Assembly: GCF_008704855.1 (NCBI RefSeq)
Contig: NZ_CP023691.1
Coordinates: 5,828,001 to 5,892,000 of the forward strand
Direction of reading: 5' to 3'
DNA from: Streptomyces platensis
GTDB lineage: Bacteria; Actinomycetota; Actinomycetes; Streptomycetales; Streptomycetaceae
Length of the DNA: 64,000 bases
The position numbers were made by a program, and so were the translations under genes. This document shows positions 1 to 8,227 of this stretch, in pieces. The stretch's first letter is position 1; each line of letters opens with the position of its first letter. A model generated the notes under the pieces. It worked only from the letters and a program-made list of their open reading frames with translations, did not search any database and was not told the origin of the DNA.

Positions 1-183
1 CGCGATCAGCCCGTGCCCGCCCTCGTGCGCGATGGTGACGGCGTTCCGCGCCAGCCGCCAGGCGGTGCGCGGGACGACGGCGCCCAGCGCGAGCACCGCC
101 GAGGCGATCACCAGCCAGAGCGAGGGATCGGGCTGGGTCCCGAACACGCGGCTCCATATGTCCGTGAGGTGGTCGGTGTCCAT
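1..183 (-). CDS. M50-family metallopeptidase, N-terminal fragment
   Basis: Only the first 61 codons lie in the window; the gene runs off the left edge. The ATG at 183 gives an N-terminus with a hydrophobic stretch (WLVIASAVLALGAVVP) followed by HEGGHGLIA at about residues 53-61. HEGGH fits the zinc-binding HExxH motif of membrane-embedded M50 peptidases (M50B-like). Family membership is inferred from this motif plus the membrane segment; the second ligand motif would lie outside the window. It is divergent from the SRAP gene, with only 35 bp between the start codons. Confidence 0.7.
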   Translation of the reverse strand, partial: MDTDHLTDIWSRVFGTQPDPSLWLVIASAVLALGAVVPRTAWRLARNAVTIAHEGGHGLIA

Positions 184-218
184 GTCTCCCCTTCGTGTGG
201 CATGGCAGTGTGGCACGC

Positions 219-1049
219 ATGTGCGGTAGGTATGCAGCGAGTCGTCGCCCCGAGGACCTGGTGGGACTCTTCGGCGTTCAGCAGTGGGAGCCGACGGAGA
301 CCCTCGCGCCCAGTTGGAACGTGGCCCCGACGGCCCCGGTGCACGCGGTGCTCGAACGTCCTCTCAAGGGCGCGGCGGCCGGGGACCTCCCGCCGGGCGG
401 TCCGGCGCGCCAGCTGCGGGCGCTGAAGTGGGGCCTGGTCCCCTCGTGGTCGAAATCACCCGAGGCCGCCGCGAAGATGATCAATGCCCGGGCCGAGACG
501 GTGCACGAGAAGCCGTCCTTCCGGCAGGCCTTCGCGACCCGTCGGTGCCTGCTGCCCGGAGACGGGTATTTCGAGTGGGTCACCGATCCCGCGGAACGGC
601 AGCTGGAGGAGCAGGGCAAGAAGAAGCGGCCCCGTAAGCAGCCGTATTTCGTGACGCCCGCGGACGGCTCCGTGATGGCGATGGCCGGGCTGTACGAGTT
701 CTGGCGGGACCGGACGCTGCCCGGCGATCACCCGCTGGCCTGGTGGGTGACCTGCACCGTGGTCACCACCGAGGCCGAGACCACACCGCTGGCAGGGGCC
801 GGCGGCAGCGGGCCGCAGTCGCTGGCCGAGATCCACCCCCGGATGCCGCTGGTGCTGACCCCGGACCGCTGGGACGCCTGGCTCGACCCGGCCCGTACCG
901 ACCCGGACGAGGTACGCGAACTGCTGACGCCGCCGCCGGCCGGGCTGATGCGCGCCTATCCCGTACCGACCGGGGTCAGCAATGTCCGCAACAACGGGCC
1001 CGAGCTGGTCACCGAGCTCGACGGGCCCGAGGTCGGCACGCTGTTCTGA
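219..1049 (+). CDS. SOS response-associated peptidase (SRAP / HMCES-YedK family)
   Basis: 276 aa. The start is fixed by family logic: Met-Cys-Gly-Arg-Tyr, where Cys2 becomes the N-terminal residue after Met removal and forms the covalent thiazolidine link to abasic sites in single-stranded DNA. Further hallmarks are SWNVAPT near residue 36, WGLVPSW, INARAET, GYFEW (catalytic Glu) and IHPRMP (active-site His). The role is shielding abasic sites in ssDNA during replication stress. No clear Shine-Dalgarno precedes the ATG. An in-frame upstream start at 195 exists but would bury the catalytic Cys. The divergent neighbour is the M50 gene; a small hydrolase follows 58 bp downstream. Confidence 0.93.
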   Translation: MCGRYAASRRPEDLVGLFGVQQWEPTETLAPSWNVAPTAPVHAVLERPLKGAAAGDLPPGGPARQLRALKWGLVPSWSKSPEAAAKMINARAETVHEKPSFRQAFATRRCLLPGDGYFEWVTDPAERQLEEQGKKKRPRKQPYFVTPADGSVMAMAGLYEFWRDRTLPGDHPLAWWVTCTVVTTEAETTPLAGAGGSGPQSLAEIHPRMPLVLTPDRWDAWLDPARTDPDEVRELLTPPPAGLMRAYPVPTGVSNVRNNGPELVTELDGPEVGTLF

Positions 1050-1107
1050 GCCGCCGCACCGGCCCGCCGCGCTGCCCTTCCCGCCGTGGCGCGGGCAGGA
1101 TGGGCGT

Positions 1108-1755
1108 ATGAGCACTGTGGCGAGGGAGACCGAGACGGTCGCGACACCGGCGGGCGATGCCCGGATCACCTGGTACCGCACGGCGGAGCCGGCGCGGGCC
1201 GTGGTGGCGCTGAGCCATGGCGCCGGCGGCGGCATCGAGGCGCGTGACCTACAGGCGCTGGCGGCCGCGCTGCCGGCCCGCGGCTACTCCGTGGCGCTGG
1301 TCGAGCAGCCGTGGCGGGTGGCGGGCAAGAAGGTGGCGCCCGCGCCGAAGACCCTGGACACCGGCTGGACCGCGCTGTGGCCGGCGCTGGCGAAACCGGG
1401 GCTCCCGGTGGTCGCCGGCGGCCGGAGCGCCGGGGCCCGGGTGGCCTGCCGTACGGCGCGGGAGCTGGGAGCGCGGGCCGTAGTGGCGCTGAGCTTCCCG
1501 CTGCATCCGCCGGGGCGGCCGGAGAAGTCCCGGGCGGACGAGCTGACCGGCGCCGGGGTGCCGACGCTGGTCGTGCAGGGCGGCCGGGACCCGTTCGGCC
1601 GCCCGGAGGAGTTCCCGCCGGGCACGGAGCTCACCGAGGTGGCGCACGGTGACCACGGCTTCGCGGTACCGAAGAAGGCGGGCGTCGGGGAGGCGGAGTC
1701 GATGGCCGTGATCACGGACGCGGTGACGGGCTGGCTGGACGGGTTGCTGGGCTGA
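1108..1755 (+). CDS. alpha/beta hydrolase, KANL3/TEX30-like
   Basis: 215 aa, roughly the size of a single alpha/beta hydrolase domain. ALSHGAGGG is the oxyanion-hole loop, GGRSAGARVA is the nucleophile elbow (Ser), LVVQGGRDPFG carries the expected acid, and HGDHGF carries the His. The substrate cannot be told from the sequence. The ATG at 1108 follows the SRAP gene in the same direction, so a two-gene transcript is possible. It converges on the XRE-cupin gene with stop codons 4 bp apart. Confidence 0.85.
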   Translation: MSTVARETETVATPAGDARITWYRTAEPARAVVALSHGAGGGIEARDLQALAAALPARGYSVALVEQPWRVAGKKVAPAPKTLDTGWTALWPALAKPGLPVVAGGRSAGARVACRTARELGARAVVALSFPLHPPGRPEKSRADELTGAGVPTLVVQGGRDPFGRPEEFPPGTELTEVAHGDHGFAVPKKAGVGEAESMAVITDAVTGWLDGLLG

Positions 1756-1759
1756 CGGC

Positions 1760-2347
1760 TCACCCCTCCTGTCCGCGCGGCCGGGCCCGGACGTGCATCC
1801 GCTCGCCCTGTCTGCCGAAGAGGCTCAGCAGCTCCACCGACTCGTCGCCCGCCGGGCCGAACCAGTGCGGCAGCCGGGTGTCGAACTCCGCCGCCTCCCC
1901 GGCCCGCAACTCCACCTCGCGGTCGGCCAGCAGGAGCAGCAGCCGCCCGGACAGCACGTAGAACCACTCGTAGCCCTCGTGTGTGCGCTGCTCACGCGGT
2001 CCGCCGACCGGGTCCAGGATCAGCTTGAACGCCTGCAGCGCGCCCGGCTGGCGGGTCAGCGGGATCGCGGTCCTGTCCCCCAGCCGCATCGGGGCCGCCC
2101 GCACCCGGGGATCGCCCACCTCCGGCGCCCCCACCAGCTCGTCCAGCGGCACCTGATGGGCCTGCGCCAGCGGCAGCAGCAGTTCGAGGGTGGCCTTGCG
2201 GCCGCCGGACTCCAGGCGCGACAGGGTGCTCACCGAGATGCCGGTCGCCTCGGAGAGCGCGGTCAGCGTCACCCCGCGCTCCTGGCGCATCCGCCGCAGC
2301 CGCGGGCCCACCTCGGCGAGGACCCGCTCGTATGCCTGATCGTTCAC
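1760..2347 (-). CDS. XRE-family regulator with C-terminal cupin domain
   Basis: 195 aa. Residues about 12-68 form an XRE helix-turn-helix (VTLTALSEATGISVSTLSRLE). Residues about 105-190 form a cupin_2 barrel (THEGYEWFYVLSGRLLLLL and ELRAGEAAEFDTRLPHWF). In this family the cupin usually senses a small ligand and the HTH represses the regulator's own gene or a neighbour. The predicted GTG start lies right where transcription from the promoter at 2352-2382 should begin, so the mRNA may be leaderless. Confidence 0.88.
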   Translation of the reverse strand: MNDQAYERVLAEVGPRLRRMRQERGVTLTALSEATGISVSTLSRLESGGRKATLELLLPLAQAHQVPLDELVGAPEVGDPRVRAAPMRLGDRTAIPLTRQPGALQAFKLILDPVGGPREQRTHEGYEWFYVLSGRLLLLLADREVELRAGEAAEFDTRLPHWFGPAGDESVELLSLFGRQGERMHVRARPRGQEG

Positions 2348-2351
2348 CCTT

Positions 2352-2382
2352 CTATTGCCGAAGCGGCAAGCGCATTTGTCAA
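2352..2382 (-). promoter_or_regulatory. promoter and palindromic operator of the XRE-cupin gene
   Basis: On the minus strand a -35-like TTGACA (2382-2377) is followed by a -10-like CAATAG (2357-2352) with a 19-nt spacer. Overlapping the -10 is a perfect inverted repeat TTGCCG-3nt-CGGCAA (2355-2369). The repeat overlaps the -10 and ends 8 nt before the start codon, which fits autorepression by the HTH protein. The spacer is slightly long, so the exact -10 is uncertain. Confidence 0.6.
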
Positions 2383-2416
2383 CCCGTCGGCCGTCCGAAT
2401 CCTTGACCGCGGACCG

Positions 2417-2442
2417 GGAATGCCGCGGCGATCACGGCTGTT
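2417..2442 (+). promoter_or_regulatory. SigR-type autoregulatory promoter of sigR
   Basis: GGAAT (2417-2421), exactly 18 nt, then GTT (2440-2442). This is the GGAAT-N18/19-GTT consensus of Streptomyces SigR promoters. It lies about 60 nt upstream of the first in-frame ATG codons of the long sigR reading frame, so its transcript can encode the N-terminally extended sigma factor. This matches the positive feedback known in S. coelicolor. Confidence 0.85.
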
Positions 2443-2659
2443 GTGCCATGCGTAGTGCTCGAGTACGTCCGGTGAACGACGAGGAATGGGAGTCCGCCGC
2501 ATGGGAATCGCTTGCCCGGCCCGCCCGGCCGCCGATCTGCCGTGGTCGCAGATGCAGGTCACGCAGCCCGCCCTGGCTGGAGCGGCGGCGGCACCGGATC
2601 GTCGTCTATTCTCCGAATCGGGTGGGTCCGCATCCGGATCCAGGACGGTGTTGGAGGAG

Positions 2660-3355
2660 GTGGGTCCGGTCACCGGTACCGACGCAGGGACCGACGGCAC
2701 GGCGCAGGAGCAGGTCCAGGAGAGCGCCGCCGAGCGCAATGCGCGCTTCGAGCGGGACGCGCTCACCTTCCTGGACCAGATGTACTCCGCCGCGCTGCGC
2801 ATGACGCGCAACCCGGCCGACGCGGAGGACCTGGTGCAGGAGATGTACGCGAAGGCGTATGCGTCCTTCCACCAGTTCCGGGAGGGCACCAACCTCAAGG
2901 CGTGGCTCTACCGCATTCTCACCAACACCTTCATCAACTCCTACCGCAAGAAGCAGCGTGAGCCGCAGCGCAGTGCCGCCGAGGAGATCGAGGACTGGCA
3001 GCTGGCGCGCGCCGAGTCGCATATGTCGACCGGGCTGCGTTCCGCCGAGTCGCAGGCGCTCGACCACCTCCCCGACTCGGACGTGAAGGCCGCACTCCAG
3101 GCGATCCCCGAGGAATTCCGTATCGCGGTCTACCTGGCGGACGTGGAGGGCTTTGCGTACAAGGAGATCGCGGACATCATGGGGACACCCATCGGCACGG
3201 TGATGTCCCGTCTGCACCGCGGCCGGCGCCAACTGCGCGGCATGCTGGAGGATTACGCCCGTGAGCGCGGGCTGGTCCCGGCGGGGGCGGCGGCCGGTGA
3301 CCCGCAGGCCGCGCAGACGTCGGACACGCACGACCGGAAAGGCTCGGGATCATGA
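2660..3355 (+). CDS. sigR: ECF RNA polymerase sigma factor SigR (thiol-oxidative stress)
   Basis: 231 aa from the GTG at 2660 (VGPVTGTDAG...). Region 2 contains DAEDLVQEMYAKAYASF and LKAWLYRILTNTFINSYRKK; region 4 contains FRIAVYLADVEGFAYKEIAD and GTPIGTVMSRLHRGRRQL. The sequence is near-identical to what I recall of S. coelicolor SigR, which controls thioredoxin, mycothiol and proteostasis genes. The frame stays open upstream: ATGs at 2486 and 2501 (the latter preceded by GGGAG at a good distance) would add 58 or 53 residues, matching the unstable long isoform described in S. coelicolor. Its stop overlaps the rsrA start (ATGA). Confidence 0.97.
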   Translation: MGPVTGTDAGTDGTAQEQVQESAAERNARFERDALTFLDQMYSAALRMTRNPADAEDLVQEMYAKAYASFHQFREGTNLKAWLYRILTNTFINSYRKKQREPQRSAAEEIEDWQLARAESHMSTGLRSAESQALDHLPDSDVKAALQAIPEEFRIAVYLADVEGFAYKEIADIMGTPIGTVMSRLHRGRRQLRGMLEDYARERGLVPAGAAAGDPQAAQTSDTHDRKGSGS

Positions 3356-3765
3356 GCTGCGGAGAGCCGCACGAGAAGGACTGCTCAGAGGTCCTTGATC
3401 ACCTCTACGAGTATCTCGACCGGGAGATGCCCGCCGGGGAGTGCGCAGATTTCCAGGTGCATCTCGACGAGTGCTCGCCGTGCCTGGAGAAGTACGGCCT
3501 GGAGCAGGCCGTGAAGAAGCTCGTCAAGCGCTGCTGCGGCCATGACGACGTCCCCAGCGATCTGCGCTCCAAGGTCATGGGCCGGATCGAGCTCATCCGG
3601 GCCGGGGAGACCGTCCCCGACGTGAGCGTGCTCGAACAGGCCAAGAAGGAACAGGCGCAGCGCGCGCGGGAGGACGCCGCGGAGTCCGCGGCAGCGGAGG
3701 GGACCGGTCCGGCCGACGCGACCGGCTCCACCGATGCACGTACCGGGGCCGCACGGGCCGAATAA
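3352..3765 (+). CDS. rsrA: RsrA, redox-sensitive zinc anti-sigma factor for SigR
   Basis: 137 aa. ZAS-family motif H37-x3-C41-x2-C44 (HLDECSPC) with the further conserved C3, H7, C11, C31, C61 and C62, in the same positions as I recall for S. coelicolor RsrA. Reduced zinc-bound RsrA holds SigR; disulfide stress forms a disulfide involving C11, releases zinc and frees SigR. The 4-bp ATGA overlap with sigR implies translational coupling and near-stoichiometric synthesis. The C-terminus is longer than the roughly 105-residue classical form, with an Ala/Glu/Gly-rich tail after residue about 100. Confidence 0.97.
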   Translation: MSCGEPHEKDCSEVLDHLYEYLDREMPAGECADFQVHLDECSPCLEKYGLEQAVKKLVKRCCGHDDVPSDLRSKVMGRIELIRAGETVPDVSVLEQAKKEQAQRAREDAAESAAAEGTGPADATGSTDARTGAARAE

Positions 3766-3791
3766 CGCGGCACATCACCCCAAGGGGTGAG

Positions 3792-3813
3792 GGGCGGGGC
3801 CCTCGTCCCGCCC
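3792..3813 (+). terminator. hairpin after sigR-rsrA
   Basis: GGGCGGG, 8-nt loop, CCCGCCC, starting 26 bp after the rsrA stop. The 7-bp stem is perfect but there is no T tract, as is common for Streptomyces terminators. Modest support. Confidence 0.4.
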
Positions 3814-3946
3814 GATCCGCTGAACCGCCTTCCCCGGCGCCTTTGCCCCTCTATTCTCACCGACCCGAGCGCACTGCGGATGCGGCGCGCCAGTGCCCCG
3901 GCTCCGCACGAGCCCGGGGGAGCGGTGGGCAGGGCGAGGAGGCGCG

Positions 3947-5380
3947 ATGCGAGGACTTCCGGCGGCCGCACGAGGGTATATCGGCTGCGCCGCGCCGGCC
4001 GCGGCGCTGTGTGCCGCCCCCGCGATGGGCCTCGGCCCCGACGCTCCCTGGAGCAGCGCCCTCGCCTTGGCCCTCCTGTACGGGCTCTGCGAACAGCTGC
4101 GCCGCTGCCGGCCACCGGTCGGCCGGGCGCCGTACGCCCCCGACTCCGGGGCCCCGGGCGGCTTTCCCACCGGATGGGCCGGGCCCGTCCTGCTCGCCGG
4201 TGTCTTTCTGCTGCCGCCGCCGCTGGCCGCGCTGGCCGCCGTCCCCGGCGCGTTGCTCGCACCGGCCGGGCCGCGCTTCGCCGCCGCCCGCCGCCTCTGG
4301 CACGCCGCCGAGCTGGCGCTGGCCTGCTGGGCGGCCGCTCAGGTGTTCCGGGTCCTCGGCCACCAGCCGCTGTCCGCACCGCAGTTCCCCGTGGTGCTGC
4401 TGCCGGCCGCGGCGGCCGCGGCCACCTTCTGCGTGGTGCTCGCCGCGCTCGACGGCGGGGTGCTGGCCGCCGCCGAGCGGCACCCCGTCCGCACCGCCTG
4501 GCGCGGACTGCTGACCCGCTCCCTGGGGCCGCATCTGGTGCACGGTCTGGCCGGGCTGATGATGGCGGTCCTGTGGTGCAGCTCGTACGGGCCGCCGGCG
4601 GCGCTGCTGGTGCTGCTGCCGATGTACCTCTCCTGCTGGGCCTTCGACCGGTACCACCGGGAACGCGCCGCCCACCAGGCCACCATCCGCGCCCTCGTCC
4701 AGGCCGTGGACATCAAGGACCGCTACACCCGCGGGCACAGCGAGCGGGTCGGCCGGGCCTCGGTGATGATCGCCCGGGAGCTGGGCCTGGCGGAGGACCG
4801 GATGGAGGCGCTGCGGTTCGCCGGCATCCTGCACGACGTCGGCAAACTCGGCGTCCCCACCCGGCTGTTGCGCAAGGACGGGCCGCTGACGCCCCAGGAG
4901 CGCCGGGTCATCGAGCTGCACCCCGAGTACGGGCACGAGATCGTGCGCGGCATCGGCTTCCTGGAGGAGGCGCGGGCGGCGATCCTGCACCACCACGAGC
5001 GGCTGGACGGCAGCGGCTACCCCTACGGACTGAGGGGTCATCAGATCCCGGAGGTGGCACGGGTGGTGGCGGTCGCCGACGCCTTCGACGCGATGACCTC
5101 GACCCGTTCCTACCGCCGGGCCCGGCCGGTGCCGGCGGCCGTCGCGGAACTGCGCAAGTGCGCCGGTGCGCAGTTCGATCCGCGGATGGTCCGCGCGCTG
5201 GTGGCCTCGCTCGACCGCGACGGCTGGCATCCGGACCTGGTGACGGCGGCGGACCCGGAGCCCGGCACGGGGTGGTCCGGGCAGGATGACGCCCTGCCGC
5301 GGGACGCCGGGGGCGGGGCGCCCGTACCGGTGCCGCCCGTGCCGCTGCCCGAACGGGCCGGACGGGACGGTGTGCGGTGA
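3947..5380 (+). CDS. membrane HD-GYP domain protein, putative c-di-GMP phosphodiesterase
   Basis: 477 aa from the ATG at 3947, preceded by GAGGAGG at 4-nt spacing. Residues 1-240 are hydrophobic with several predicted membrane helices (e.g. PVLLAGVFLLPPPLAALAAV, LVHGLAGLMMAVLWC). Residues about 255-440 are an HD-GYP domain: HTRGHSERV-type histidine (RGHSERV), H296-D297 in LHDVGKLG, HHHERLDGSGYPYG with the GYP at about 357-359, and VADAFDAMTS. All hallmark residues are present, so hydrolysis of a cyclic dinucleotide is plausible. It overlaps the next HD gene by GTGA, forming a tandem pair. Confidence 0.9.
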   Translation: MRGLPAAARGYIGCAAPAAALCAAPAMGLGPDAPWSSALALALLYGLCEQLRRCRPPVGRAPYAPDSGAPGGFPTGWAGPVLLAGVFLLPPPLAALAAVPGALLAPAGPRFAAARRLWHAAELALACWAAAQVFRVLGHQPLSAPQFPVVLLPAAAAAATFCVVLAALDGGVLAAAERHPVRTAWRGLLTRSLGPHLVHGLAGLMMAVLWCSSYGPPAALLVLLPMYLSCWAFDRYHRERAAHQATIRALVQAVDIKDRYTRGHSERVGRASVMIARELGLAEDRMEALRFAGILHDVGKLGVPTRLLRKDGPLTPQERRVIELHPEYGHEIVRGIGFLEEARAAILHHHERLDGSGYPYGLRGHQIPEVARVVAVADAFDAMTSTRSYRRARPVPAAVAELRKCAGAQFDPRMVRALVASLDRDGWHPDLVTAADPEPGTGWSGQDDALPRDAGGGAPVPVPPVPLPERAGRDGVR

Positions 5381-6741
5381 GCGGCGTCGCGGAGGAGTCC
5401 CCGCGCGACCGGGCGGCCGGGCGCCGGGCGGCACCGGCCCCCGCACCCGGCGCCCCGCGCACCGCGGTGCCGGGCACGTGCGGCGGCGGTGCCGTGATCG
5501 CCGCGGTCTACGTGCCGGCCACCGCCCTGGCCTGCTGGTCGCTGGGCCGGACGCTGTGGGACGGCCTGGCCGAGCCGGGGATCGCGCTGGCCTTCGGGGT
5601 GCTGATCACGGTGGGTGAGCTGGTGGGGCAGGGGCCCGCCCCGGCGGCCGGGGGCGCACGGGTGCCGGGGGTGCGTGAGGGCGCACCGCTCGGCGCGGCC
5701 GGCGCCCTCGCCTACGCCCTGCTCGGCGAGGCCGGCGGCCGGCCGACGACCCATGGCGTCCACCAGATCGTGGCCGTGGTCCTGGCGGCCGGTCTGGTCG
5801 GCCTCGTCCCGCGGCTCGCGCGCGGCGAGGGACCGGCGCTCGACCCCCTGGCGCGCCGGGTGCTGACCACCGGCTTCGCCGCCACCTGCTTCCAGCCCCT
5901 CTACAACACCGGGACGCTGGGCTCCTGGGTGGCCTCCGGGCCGGTCTACCCGGTCTTCCTGATCGCGCTGCTGGCGCTGACCGCGCTGTGTGACGCGGTC
6001 CTGGTGGCCGCGCTCGCCCGGGCCCGCACCGGCTGGCCGTACGGGCCGCTGCTGCGCGACGAGTTGCGGGCGCTGCTCGGCATCGGCTCGGCGGTCTGCG
6101 CGACCGGGGTGGTGATCTCGCTGGCCACCGCGGTCGCCGGGCTGTGGGCGCTGCCGGTGTTCTGTCTGCCGCTGCTGCTGACCCAGTTCGCCTTCCGCCG
6201 GTTCGCGGCCGTCCGCGCCACCTACCGCCAGACCATCGCCTCGCTGGCCCGTTCCACCGAGATCGCCGGCTACACCCCGCACGGCCATGCCCGCCGGGTG
6301 GCCGCGCTCAGCCGTGCCGTGGGCCGTGAACTCGGCCTGAACGAACCGGATCTGGATGTGCTCGAACACGCCGCGCTGATGCATGACATCGGCCAGCTCT
6401 CGCTGCTGGACCCGGTGCCGGACGGGGCGACCGCGCCGCTGCCGCCCGCCGAACAGCGCCGGATCGCGCTGCTGGGCGGCGCCGTGGTCCGGCAGACCGG
6501 CGTCCCCGCCGAGGTCGCGGTGATCGTCGAGCGGCAGGCCGACCCGTACCGCGAGCAGCCGGTCACGGCACGTATCGTCCGCACCGTCAACGCCTACGAC
6601 GACCTGGCGGGGGGATCCGCGGGGCCGGGCGGCCCGCTGCGCGCCCTGGAGCGGCTGCGGCTGTCCACCGCCCGGGACCACGAGCCCCGGGTCGTCGAGG
6701 CGCTGGCCAGGGTCCTGGCCTGCGGCGGCCGGGCGGCGTGA
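5377..6741 (+). CDS. membrane HD-domain protein, degenerate HD-GYP relative
   Basis: 454 aa. The GTG start overlaps the previous stop (GTGA), so the pair is translationally coupled. The N-terminal ~270 residues are membrane-spanning (e.g. VIAAVYVPATALACWSLG, PVYPVFLIALLALTALCDAV). The C-terminal domain keeps GHARRVAALSRAVGRELGL and H336-D337 (LMHDIGQLS), but where HD-GYP proteins have HHERxDGxGYP it reads VERQADPYREQ, so the GYP and nearby metal ligands are gone. It may be a non-catalytic partner or a sensor paired with the upstream enzyme. N-terminal layout resembles its neighbour, suggesting old duplication. Confidence 0.85.
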   Translation: MSGVAEESPRDRAAGRRAAPAPAPGAPRTAVPGTCGGGAVIAAVYVPATALACWSLGRTLWDGLAEPGIALAFGVLITVGELVGQGPAPAAGGARVPGVREGAPLGAAGALAYALLGEAGGRPTTHGVHQIVAVVLAAGLVGLVPRLARGEGPALDPLARRVLTTGFAATCFQPLYNTGTLGSWVASGPVYPVFLIALLALTALCDAVLVAALARARTGWPYGPLLRDELRALLGIGSAVCATGVVISLATAVAGLWALPVFCLPLLLTQFAFRRFAAVRATYRQTIASLARSTEIAGYTPHGHARRVAALSRAVGRELGLNEPDLDVLEHAALMHDIGQLSLLDPVPDGATAPLPPAEQRRIALLGGAVVRQTGVPAEVAVIVERQADPYREQPVTARIVRTVNAYDDLAGGSAGPGGPLRALERLRLSTARDHEPRVVEALARVLACGGRAA

Positions 6742-7172
6742 GACGGCCGAGGGGTCCGGTGCGGAATCGTCCCCCTGCGGATGGCCCTCCCGGCCACTAC
6801 GGAAGGCTCCTCCGGCCATGTATGTCCCGACAATGCCTGAAATGACACCCCGGCTGGCGCTCGATGGGCCGCTGCCGACGCCCCATCCGCCCCAGCCACC
6901 ACACCCCCGCCTTTGCGCCGTAGCCGGGCCCGCAGGTCGTGGAACCCATGGGTAATGAGCGCCCTCCGAGATGGGCATGGTTGGATGCGAAGGGAGCCCC
7001 TTTCAGGGGGTTCAGGGGGTCGGCGAAGGGCAAGGAGCCGCAGGGGGACCGGCAAACCGGGCTGAGCCCGGCGGCAATCTGTGGCAGGTTGTCGAGTGGG
7101 CCCCCAGAAGGCCCCGGACGCCGCTCGGGACCCCACCTCAGCGGCATCAAGAGCAACCAGCAGGCGGGAATC
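6742..7172 (+). other. 431-bp gap, possible structured 5' leader with G-runs
   Basis: No convincing gene on either strand. The last ~170 bp before the TPR gene hold four G-runs (GGGGG 7006-7010, GGGGG 7015-7019, GGG 7028-7030, GGGGG 7043-7047), which could fold as a G-quadruplex, and a short hairpin CCGGGC-TGA-GCCCGG just after. No riboswitch family that I know is recognisable here. Confidence 0.4.
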
Positions 7173-8159
7173 GTGAGGATCTTCGGCAAGGTACGGCACC
7201 GGCCCTCCGCCTCGTGGCGGCAGGCGACCGACCGGGCTTTCACGCTGATCGGCGACGGCCGTTACGAGGACGCGGGAGCACTGCTGACCCGCGCCGCGGA
7301 CATGGAGCCGTGGCTCTCCGAGTCCTGGTTCAACCTGGCCCTGCTGCACAAGTTCCGGCACGACTGGGAGCAGGCCCGGGCCGCCGGACTGCGCGCCGTC
7401 GCGCTGCTGGACCGCGAGACCGGGGCGCCCGACTGGTGGAACGTCGGTATCGCCGCCACCGCCCTCCAGGACTGGCCGCTGGCCCGCCGCGCCTGGCAGG
7501 CGTACGGCCTCAAGGTCCCCGGCGGGGGCTCCCCGTCCGGCGAACCGCTCGGCATGGCCCTGGGCAGCGCCGCGGTCCGGCTCTCCCCGGAAGGCGAGGC
7601 CGAGGTCGTCTGGGGCCGCCGGCTGGACCCGGCCCGTATCGAGGTGCTGTCCATCCCGCTGCCGTCCTCCGGGCGGCGCTGGGGCGAGGTGGTGCTGCAC
7701 GACGGCGTCCCGCACGGCGAGCGGACCACCGCCGCGGGCCCCTCGTACCCGGTCTTCGACGAGATCGAGCTGTGGGCGCCTTCCCCGGTCCCCACCTGGG
7801 TGGTGCTCCTGGAGGCCGCCACGGAGGCCGACCGGGACGCCCTGGAGCGGCTGGCGGCCGATGCGGGCTTCGCGGCCGAGGACTGGTCGTCGTCGGTGCG
7901 CCTGCTGTGCCGTACGTGCTCGGAGAGCCGGATGCCCAGCGACGAGGGTGAGGGCGAGCACCTCGACCCGCACGACCACAGTGAGCCCGGCCACCCCGGC
8001 CCGCTCGGCCACCGCACCGCGGGCTCCGGCTCACTGTGGGTGCCGGAGCGCGAATGCGGTATCGCGGCGCCGTCCGCCCTGGTCCGCGGCCTGCTGGACG
8101 GCTGGGTCGCGGACAGCCCGGACACCCGGGAGTGGCGCGATCTTGAAGAGGTCTGCTGA
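7173..8159 (+). CDS. tetratricopeptide-repeat protein, conserved in Streptomyces
   Basis: 328 aa from the GTG at 7173 (VRIFGKVRHRPSASWRQA). An upstream in-frame ATG at 6939 would add 78 residues of low-complexity sequence and is rejected. The N-terminal ~110 residues show TPR-like pairs of helices (AFTLIGDGRYEDAGALLTRA, SESWFNLALLHKFRHDWEQA, WWNVGIAATALQDWPLARRA). The rest has conserved Trp and Cys (RTCSESRMPSD) and no known catalytic motif. Probably a scaffold or adaptor; the function is unknown. It precedes def with 68 bp between, so co-transcription is possible. Confidence 0.85.
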   Translation: MRIFGKVRHRPSASWRQATDRAFTLIGDGRYEDAGALLTRAADMEPWLSESWFNLALLHKFRHDWEQARAAGLRAVALLDRETGAPDWWNVGIAATALQDWPLARRAWQAYGLKVPGGGSPSGEPLGMALGSAAVRLSPEGEAEVVWGRRLDPARIEVLSIPLPSSGRRWGEVVLHDGVPHGERTTAAGPSYPVFDEIELWAPSPVPTWVVLLEAATEADRDALERLAADAGFAAEDWSSSVRLLCRTCSESRMPSDEGEGEHLDPHDHSEPGHPGPLGHRTAGSGSLWVPERECGIAAPSALVRGLLDGWVADSPDTREWRDLEEVC

Positions 8160-8227
8160 GGGTCCGGCTGCGCCCCCGTAGGCTGTGGGGCGACTATTCA
8201 GGGTTTTCAGGAAGGCGTACGGCGGAG

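Noticed and set aside
456..1235. long minus-strand open frame over the SRAP and hydrolase genes
   Set aside because: Shadow of high-GC coding sequence: its codon bias is that of the antisense of the real genes, and it resembles no family.
6742..7172. cobalamin or c-di-AMP riboswitch in the TPR leader
   Set aside because: The conserved core boxes of these aptamers are missing.
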